From contig DASZCR010000025.1 in NCBI GenBank assembly GCA_035942915.1, forward strand, positions 1 to 10,625: a DNA stretch of 10,625 nucleotides, given 5' to 3'. This DNA comes from DASZCR01 sp035942915. Lineage in GTDB: Bacteria > Acidobacteriota > Blastocatellia > Pyrinomonadales > Pyrinomonadaceae. This document shows, one piece after another, positions 8,501 through 10,625 of the stretch (within the stretch, counting starts at the first letter, position 1; each line of letters opens with the position of its first letter). A program made the translations under genes and the position numbers. The notes below the pieces were generated by a model. The model did not search any database. It was given only the letters and a program-made list of their open reading frames with translations, and was not told the DNA's origin.

Positions 8501-8666
8501 CGGCGCGACGCAAGAACTCGATAATCTCAGCCTTGCGCTCGGCCACCTGCGCGCGCAGTTCTGAAGTGAACGCACCCTTCGGCGCGCTGTAGCGCAGGCT
8601 TTCGCCTTCGAGCCACAAAGAGACGCCGCGCCCGCGCAGCAGCGACAGCAGTTCGCGCGCCGTCAT
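2598..8666 (-). CDS. NRPS, docking-C-A(N-methyltransferase)-PCP-E-like, complete
   Basis: Complete single-module nonribosomal peptide synthetase of 2022 residues. Domains: TubC-type N-terminal docking domain (1-55); LCL-like condensation domain (about 76-500) with MHHIVSDGWS (H208-G214); adenylation domain (about 525-985) with A3 LYTSGSTGRPRG (683-694), A4 FDASVWE, A5 NLYGPTE and A8 RGYRIELGE (944-952). An embedded N-methyltransferase (about 986-1402) has SAM motif VLEIGCGTG (1068-1076). Then the A10 lysine in NGKLDRRAL (K1455), a carrier protein with LGGDSI (S1512), and an E-like terminal domain (1562-2002). The frame extends upstream of 8666, but that part lies inside gene 1. The start chosen is ATG at 8666, which overlaps the gene 1 stop (ATGA) and has a strong AGGAGG 7 nt upstream. 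It would add one N-methylated residue to a chain received from gene 1 and pass it to gene 3. The E-like domain has lost key catalytic residues. Product class is certain; the final residue and its stereochemistry are inferences. Confidence 0.97.
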   Translation of the reverse strand: MTARELLSLLRGRGVSLWLEGESLRYSAPKGAFTSELRAQVAERKAEIIEFLRRAASAESNATGAPIKRASRAGALPLSFAQQRLWFLDQLAPGNPFYNISLNVPLRFPVSVTVLERCLDELVRRHESLRTSFAVRDGQPVQVIAERVSVSLPVVDLTTLPPHEAEEEAHRRAEEEARRPFDLTRVPLMRATLLKLRATDFRLLLTMHHIVSDGWSMGIFFRELSTLYTAFLAGRPSPLAELPIQYADFAVWQRDWLKGEALAAQLDYWRRQLADLPALLLPTDRTRPAIQMFRGGYHPVQLSKTLTERLNELSRAEGVTLFMTLLTAYQAMLQRYTGQEDIVVGAPIAGRNRAEIENLIGFFVNSLVLRTDLTGDPTVREMLRRTQEVTLGAYAHQDLPFEMLVEELQPERDLSRNPLFQVTFQLFNAPTVEQQQQAGASEVARVVRRGTAIFDLVFTLTESPHGLAGGFEYDSDLFDAATIERMAEHFQTLLAAFVARPDTRLSELPLLSEAERRRMLVEWNETRVSFPRGLCLHQLFEAQVERTPDAVAVEFRDERVSYRELNARANRLAHRLRALGVGPDVLVGLCVEQSIEMVSALLGVLKAGGAYVPLDPAYPRDRLRFMLEDARVRVLLTQREVADALPAHDAEVIYLDQQDEASENACEENPRSGVGEQHIAYMLYTSGSTGRPRGVLIPHSAICNHMLWMLQTFPLDADDRVIQRTPFSFDASVWEFYAPLLSGARLVMYRPGRHLDVTDLVAHLAERRITTLQLVPSLLRLLLEDPEFDACQSLRRVFCGGEALPAELQERFHARFDASLCNLYGPTEACIDATFYKCARDDEQQSASTSSVPIGAPVANMRAYVLDARMSPVPIGVAGELYLGGRGLARGYYNRPDTTAEKFVPDPFADEPGERLYRTGDLVRYRPDANLEFLGRVDYQVKLRGYRIELGEIESVLARHASVKEAVVLAREDAPGERKLVAYVVQNQEAATDGDAGEQLGDEQVGQWQKVYDEIIYQDLAPRAPGEAAQNFVGWNSSYTGQPIPLEEMREWAESTVERILELRPKRVLEIGCGTGLMLFRVAPHCEEYWGADFSRSVIEYLRMQVESAREQLPTVNLLCRTADDLADLEPRSFDTVILNSVVQYFPDIDYLRRVIASASNAVRPGGAIFVGDVRSLPLLEAFHTSVELSQAPDSLTAERLRQRVHKRLSEEQELVIDPAFFYALKEHLPRIGRVVVRPKRGRAANELTLFRYDVTLYVEPADSGATDERDGLELDWKKDALTLERLRGLLCEERPRRVVVRRVPNARVSAELAAVSALEEGDGASPVGALQEIVRASRNGAVEPEAVWELSRLLPYEIDVQWSGANRDGSFQVICERRTQEEASTPVARALTPPPDAPARVKSWKHYANNPLQGLFTRRLVPELRDALQEQLPEHMMPSAFVLLDALPLTPNGKLDRRALPPPGTARPELREEYVAPATPTEELLADIWKQVLGIERVGTHDNFFALGGDSILSIQIIARANQAGLRLTPQHLFQNQTIAALALVAEDDALHTDEQQSVTGFVPLTPTQSLLLEDEDGRDPQRLTRTLRFNVAPDLDAQVLHEAVRRLVLYHDALRLRFERDGEGWQQFNAPPVEDVPFESIDLSALEAAAQCEAFETHAAALRGALSLSDGLMLRAALLLLGGGRRELLVVVHRLAADAASCRILVEELQSLCEQLVRGETVRPSAKAASFKHWAQRLDAYAQSPQLKAEAEYWHALGGANVKRLPVDSPSGNNARSLLRTLTKTFEPEETSDLLRDVHEAYRAGAHEALLTALVQAFERWTGAQTLLVDIEGDGRDAAYEHLDLARTVGCFETIFPVLLRLDGAGHAGEALKSVKEQLRRVPNGGLGYGLLRRASGEAQPSETLRAEVCFRYLGQFERRETDALSVVSIVDAPAREARGHLLDVSSLIVGGRLSLTWTYSENLHRRSTVERLAHLHADALRALIAHCKSPEAGGFTPSDFSGARLSQKDLDKLLSRIKR
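2661..3983 (-). other. Degenerate epimerization domain of gene 2
   Basis: Residues about 1562-2002 belong to the E family by overall pattern: FVPLTPTQ opening, EGDGR (E1834, R1838), RTVGCFETIFPVLL, VPNGGLGYGLLR and FRYLGQF, and the terminal TPSDF. The catalytic HHxxxDG reads H1695-R-L-A-A-D1700-A1701, so the second His, the catalytic base in GrsA, is Arg and the Gly is Ala. The Asn of FNYLGQF is Arg (R1914). The Trp of RTVGWF is Cys, and the His of EGHGR is Asp. The frame is open throughout. It is probably unable to epimerize and may serve only as a structural or docking element. The last residues, LSQKDLDKLLSRIKR, resemble the linker or COM segment after E domains. Confidence 0.85.
4032..4235 (-). 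other. Peptidyl carrier protein of gene 2
   Basis: Residues about 1478-1545. The phosphopantetheine serine is S1512 in NFFALGGDSILSIQ. The LGGDSI form is typical of carrier proteins that sit before an epimerization domain, unlike LGGHSLLA in gene 1. This agrees with an originally functional E domain following it. Confidence 0.9.
4460..5711 (-). other. N-methyltransferase embedded in gene 2 A domain
   Basis: About 415 residues are inserted between A8 and A10, the usual site for nMT domains. SAM motif I is VLEIGCGTGLMLFR (1068-1081). FDTVILNSVVQYFPD, RPGGAIFVGDVRSLPLL and the closing ANELTLFRYDVTL follow. These are nMT family hallmarks, so methylation of the amide nitrogen of the residue bound to the PCP is expected. 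The insert is a clear paralogue of the one in gene 1. After it the A domain resumes at SWKHYANNPLQG (W1405). Confidence 0.85.
5712..7094 (-). other. Adenylation domain of gene 2 (N-terminal part), Gln-like pocket
   Basis: Residues about 525-985. Aligned by eye to GrsA, the pocket is D730, A731, W734, Q773, F798, G800, L823, I831, D832, with K1455 after the methyltransferase insert. This reads DAWQFGLIDK, which I recall as a glutamine code in characterised, mainly cyanobacterial, synthetases. All core motifs A2-A8 are present and normal. Glutamine is the best guess; glutamate or a relative is possible. Confidence 0.72.
7167..8441 (-). other. Condensation domain of gene 2, LCL-like
   Basis: Residues about 76-500. 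It opens with LPLSFAQQRLWFLDQ, typical of domains that take an L-configured donor. It has an intact HHIVSDGWS (H208, H209, D213, G214), the AGRNRAEIENLIGFFVNSL segment and RNPLFQVTFQL near its end. The upstream gene 1 module has no E domain, which agrees with an L donor. Confidence 0.88.
8502..8666 (-). other. TubC-type N-terminal docking domain of gene 2
   Basis: The first 55 residues, starting MTARELLSLLRGRGVSLWLE, match the beta-hairpin docking domain pattern of TubC and related NRPS/PKS subunits. The features are a helix, a hairpin with V-x-L-x-x-E-G-x-x-L-R-Y-x-A-P-K-G, and a closing helix ending EIIEFLRR. Known members bind the C-terminal tail of the preceding subunit. Here that partner should be gene 1, which is encoded immediately upstream and ends soon after its PCP. 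Confidence 0.88.
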
Positions 8667-10625
8667 ATCTCTCCCTCCTCGCTCTCGCCGACTGTGGCGA
8701 CAAACTGCTGCGGGTCGCCGCCACCACGCGCCGCCCACTGCGTCAACTCGATGCTTTCGGCCAACTGCGCGACGGTCGGCGTCTCAAACAAACTCTGCAA
8801 AGGCAACTCGACGCGGAGCACCTCGCGGATGCGCGAGATGACCTGTGTGGCGAGCAGCGAGTGGCCGCCGAGGTCGAAGAAGTTGTCGTTGATGCCGATG
8901 CGTTCGAGCTTCAAGACCTCGCCCCAAATCCTCGTCAACTCCGTCTCGACGGGCGTGCGCGGCGCGGCGAAGTTCTGCGCCAACTCAGGACGCAAGTGGT
9001 CGGGCGCGGGCAGCGCGCGGCGGTCAACTTTGCCGCTTGACGTGAGCGGCAGCGCATCCATCACGACGAAGGCCGACGGAATCATGTATTCGGGCAGACC
9101 CGTCTGTAGATGCTGGCGCAGGCGCGGGACGAGTTGGCGCGTGAACTTGCCCTGCAAAGGATTGTTGGCGTACTGCCGCCACGCTTTCACCTTCGTCGCT
9201 TCACGTCCGACGCGCGGAACTGCCGCGTCGCATGACTCGTCGAGCGTCTCCGTCCGGCGTCTGAAGAGAACGTCGAAAGAGCCGTCCGCATCGTGACGCG
9301 CCCAACTGACGGCGACCGTGTAAGGCAAGTCCGCCAACTCCGCGCGGAAGTCCTCCGGGTCGAAAGCATCTGTGAGACCTGTTTGCGCTGCCTCCTGAAG
9401 TTCGGCGGCGTCGCTCAATCCGTCCGGCGCGGCGAGCAGGCGCGCGGCCGAAACATCGCGCGCGACTCTGGCGTTCGGGACGCGCGCGACGGCCAACGCA
9501 TGAGGTGCATCCTCCGTCAGCAGACGGCGGAGGGAGTCGAGCGTGAGACGCTCGCTCTGCCAGTCGCGCCAGGAGACATCGAGTGTCGGTGGCTCGTGCG
9601 GCGCGGTGTGAATCACCACCTGATAGCGAAACCTCGTCAACTCGTTCGCAGCGCGGCAGCTTTTGGGGACGATTTCGACGTGCGTGACTTGCGGCGTGCT
9701 GCGCGCGAGCGCGAGAAACAGTTCCGGGTCAAGCACCAACTCGTTCTCAAGCGCCAGTTGTGTTTGAACCTTGCGACGCAGTTGTTCGAGGGGCGTGGAA
9801 GGCTGCGCGTTGAATAGCTGGACGGAGGTATGGAAAGCGCCGAGGAGTGGAAGGCTCCGCACGTCGCCGAGAAAAATCCTCCCGCCGGGCGCTAAGACTT
9901 TCAACGCGCCTTCGACGACGCGCAGCAGGTAGTCCACGTCCGGGAAGTACTGCACGACGGAGTTGAGAATGATGGTGTCGAACGATTGCGGCGCGAAGCC
10001 GCTGAAGTCGTCGGCCTCGCGTTGCAAAAGCCTGACGCCGGGAATGTGCCGACCGTCTTCTTCGAGTAAACGCTCGACGTAGTTGAGCGCCGCCGAGGAG
10101 AAGTCCGTGCCCGTATAGCTCTCGCAGCCGGGTGCGATGCGAAACAGCAGCAATCCCATCCCGCAGCCAATCTCCAACACACGCTGCGGGCGCAGTGAAG
10201 TGATGCGGCCAACCGCATCGTCAACCCACTCGCGCATCTCTTCTGCAGGGATGGGCTGGCCTGTGTAGCTGCTGTTCCAACCCGTGATATTGAAGGTCGG
10301 GTCGCTCAGAGAGGGCGCGCGTGCGTACATGTCTTCGTACAACGCCTGCCAGTGCGCGACCTGTTCGGCCTGAGTTTTGTTGACAGCATCAGGGTCTTCA
10401 AAACCGCTTTCCATGTCGCAGACGACATAAGCGACGAGCCGTTTATCGCCCGGCCTGTCCTCGCGGTCGATGACGGCGCAACCGCGCACGGCCGGATGCT
10501 GAGCGAGTAAAGCTTCAACCTCACCAGGCTCAATCCTGTGACCTCTAATCTTGACCTGATAATCAGCCCTCCCGACATATTCCAACACTCCACCACTGCG
10601 CCATCTCACCACATCTCCTGTTCTG
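8663..10625 (-). CDS. NRPS, A(N-methyltransferase)-PCP, 5' partial (enters from right edge)
   Basis: C-terminal 653 residues of a nonribosomal peptide synthetase; the start lies beyond the window. The first full codon is at 10624. Numbering from there: A7 RTGDVVRW (1-8) and A8 YQVKIRGHRIEPGEVEALL follow directly. An embedded N-methyltransferase (about 68-480) has SAM motif VLEIGCGMG (149-157), FDTIILNSVVQYFPDVD and ANELTRFRYQVVI. Then come YANNPLQGKFTRQLVP, the A10 lysine in SSGKVDRRALP (K532) and a carrier protein with DLGGHSLLA (S589). The protein stops about 30 residues after the PCP with a tail ending GESEEGEI. There is no E or thioesterase domain, so it hands an L-configured N-methylated residue to gene 2. 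Its specificity pocket lies outside the window. Codons in the first ~50 residues (AGA, AGG, GGT, ATT, TTA) differ from the GC-ending codons further on. Domain calls are firm. Confidence 0.95.
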   Translation of the reverse strand, partial: RTGDVVRWRSGGVLEYVGRADYQVKIRGHRIEPGEVEALLAQHPAVRGCAVIDREDRPGDKRLVAYVVCDMESGFEDPDAVNKTQAEQVAHWQALYEDMYARAPSLSDPTFNITGWNSSYTGQPIPAEEMREWVDDAVGRITSLRPQRVLEIGCGMGLLLFRIAPGCESYTGTDFSSAALNYVERLLEEDGRHIPGVRLLQREADDFSGFAPQSFDTIILNSVVQYFPDVDYLLRVVEGALKVLAPGGRIFLGDVRSLPLLGAFHTSVQLFNAQPSTPLEQLRRKVQTQLALENELVLDPELFLALARSTPQVTHVEIVPKSCRAANELTRFRYQVVIHTAPHEPPTLDVSWRDWQSERLTLDSLRRLLTEDAPHALAVARVPNARVARDVSAARLLAAPDGLSDAAELQEAAQTGLTDAFDPEDFRAELADLPYTVAVSWARHDADGSFDVLFRRRTETLDESCDAAVPRVGREATKVKAWRQYANNPLQGKFTRQLVPRLRQHLQTGLPEYMIPSAFVVMDALPLTSSGKVDRRALPAPDHLRPELAQNFAAPRTPVETELTRIWGEVLKLERIGINDNFFDLGGHSLLATQVISRIREVLRVELPLQSLFETPTVAQLAESIELTQWAARGGGDPQQFVATVGESEEGEI
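8674..8679 (-). promoter_or_regulatory. Strong Shine-Dalgarno of gene 2 inside gene 1
   Basis: AGGAGG within GAGGAGGGAGAG lies 7 nt before the ATG at 8666. It fixes the start of gene 2 against the longer upstream frame. The ATG overlaps the gene 1 stop as ATGA, an arrangement that implies translational coupling and near-equal amounts of the two subunits. The same bases encode the acidic end of gene 1. Confidence 0.88.
8750..8960 (-). other. Peptidyl carrier protein of gene 1
   Basis: A fold of about 70 residues with NFFDLGGHSLLATQV; the phosphopantetheine serine codon is at 8860-8858. LGGHSL is the usual form for carrier proteins that deliver directly to a C domain, consistent with handover to the LCL-like C domain of gene 2. 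The short tail after it is the likely ligand of the gene 2 docking domain. Confidence 0.9.
9190..10420 (-). other. N-methyltransferase embedded in gene 1 A domain
   Basis: It lies between A8 and A10 of the gene 1 adenylation domain. It shares GWNSSYTGQPIP, EEMREW, ILNSVVQYFPD, GDVRSLPLL and AFHTSV with the gene 2 insert, so the two are paralogues. Motif I is EIGCGMG rather than EIGCGTG; the three glycines that shape the SAM loop are kept. Expected to be active on the residue carried by the following PCP. Confidence 0.85.
10595..10625. repeat. 31-bp direct repeat, right copy (window terminus)
   Basis: Identical to 1-31, same orientation and reading phase, encoding RTGDVVRWRS at the cut start of gene 1. 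Joining the two copies makes gene 3 continue without a break into gene 1 as a 1500-residue C-A-nMT-PCP protein with a complete A domain. Confidence 0.97.

Noticed and set aside
8667..8738. Longer N-terminus for gene 2 starting at 8738
   Set aside because: The extra 24 residues overlap gene 1 coding sequence and match nothing in the docking family. The ATG at 8666 has an ideal Shine-Dalgarno and starts exactly at the docking domain.
1..10625. Small circular plasmid or phage carrying an NRPS
   Set aside because: Despite identical ends, there is no replication, partition or structural gene and no non-coding origin-like region. An assembly loop or tandem unit explains the ends better.

Overview
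The whole window is one strand (minus) of a nonribosomal peptide synthetase (NRPS) assembly line. It holds three reading frames: a 5'-truncated gene at the right edge, one complete gene in the middle, and a gene running off the left edge. Almost every base is coding. The only gap is 26 bp between genes 2 and 3. No promoter, terminator, tRNA, rRNA, CRISPR array, transposase, thioesterase or tailoring gene is visible. High GC and long antisense shadow frames point to a GC-rich bacterium. The TubC-type docking domain and A-embedded methyltransferases are common in Myxococcota, Cyanobacteria and soil phyla such as Acidobacteriota. I cannot assign a phylum from the sequence alone.

Layout in transcription order (right to left). 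Gene 1 (10625-8663, partial) carries the end of an adenylation (A) domain with an embedded N-methyltransferase (nMT), then a carrier protein (PCP) and a short acidic tail. Gene 2 (8666-2598, complete, 2022 aa) overlaps gene 1 by ATGA and reads docking domain - C - A(nMT) - PCP - E-like. Gene 3 (2571-1, partial) starts with a C domain resembling those that follow epimerases, then an A domain cut at motif A7. The likely logic is that gene 1 loads and N-methylates a residue and hands its chain to gene 2 through the docking pair. Gene 2 adds an N-methylated residue (pocket reads as Gln-like). Gene 3 adds a residue from an A domain with an unusual pocket.

Three points stand out. (1) The E-like domain of gene 2 has lost the catalytic second His (HHxxxDG became HRLAADA) and the Asn of FNYLGQF, yet gene 3 opens with a D-acceptor-type C domain. 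(2) The gene 3 A domain lacks the Asp that normally binds the alpha-amino group. (3) The first and last 31 bases of the window are identical and in the same reading frame, so gene 3 runs seamlessly into gene 1 (C-A-nMT-PCP, 1500 aa). The window therefore looks like a complete contig closed on itself, either by a repeat shared between modules, by tandem repetition, or less likely by true circularity. Codon use is atypical on both sides of that junction.
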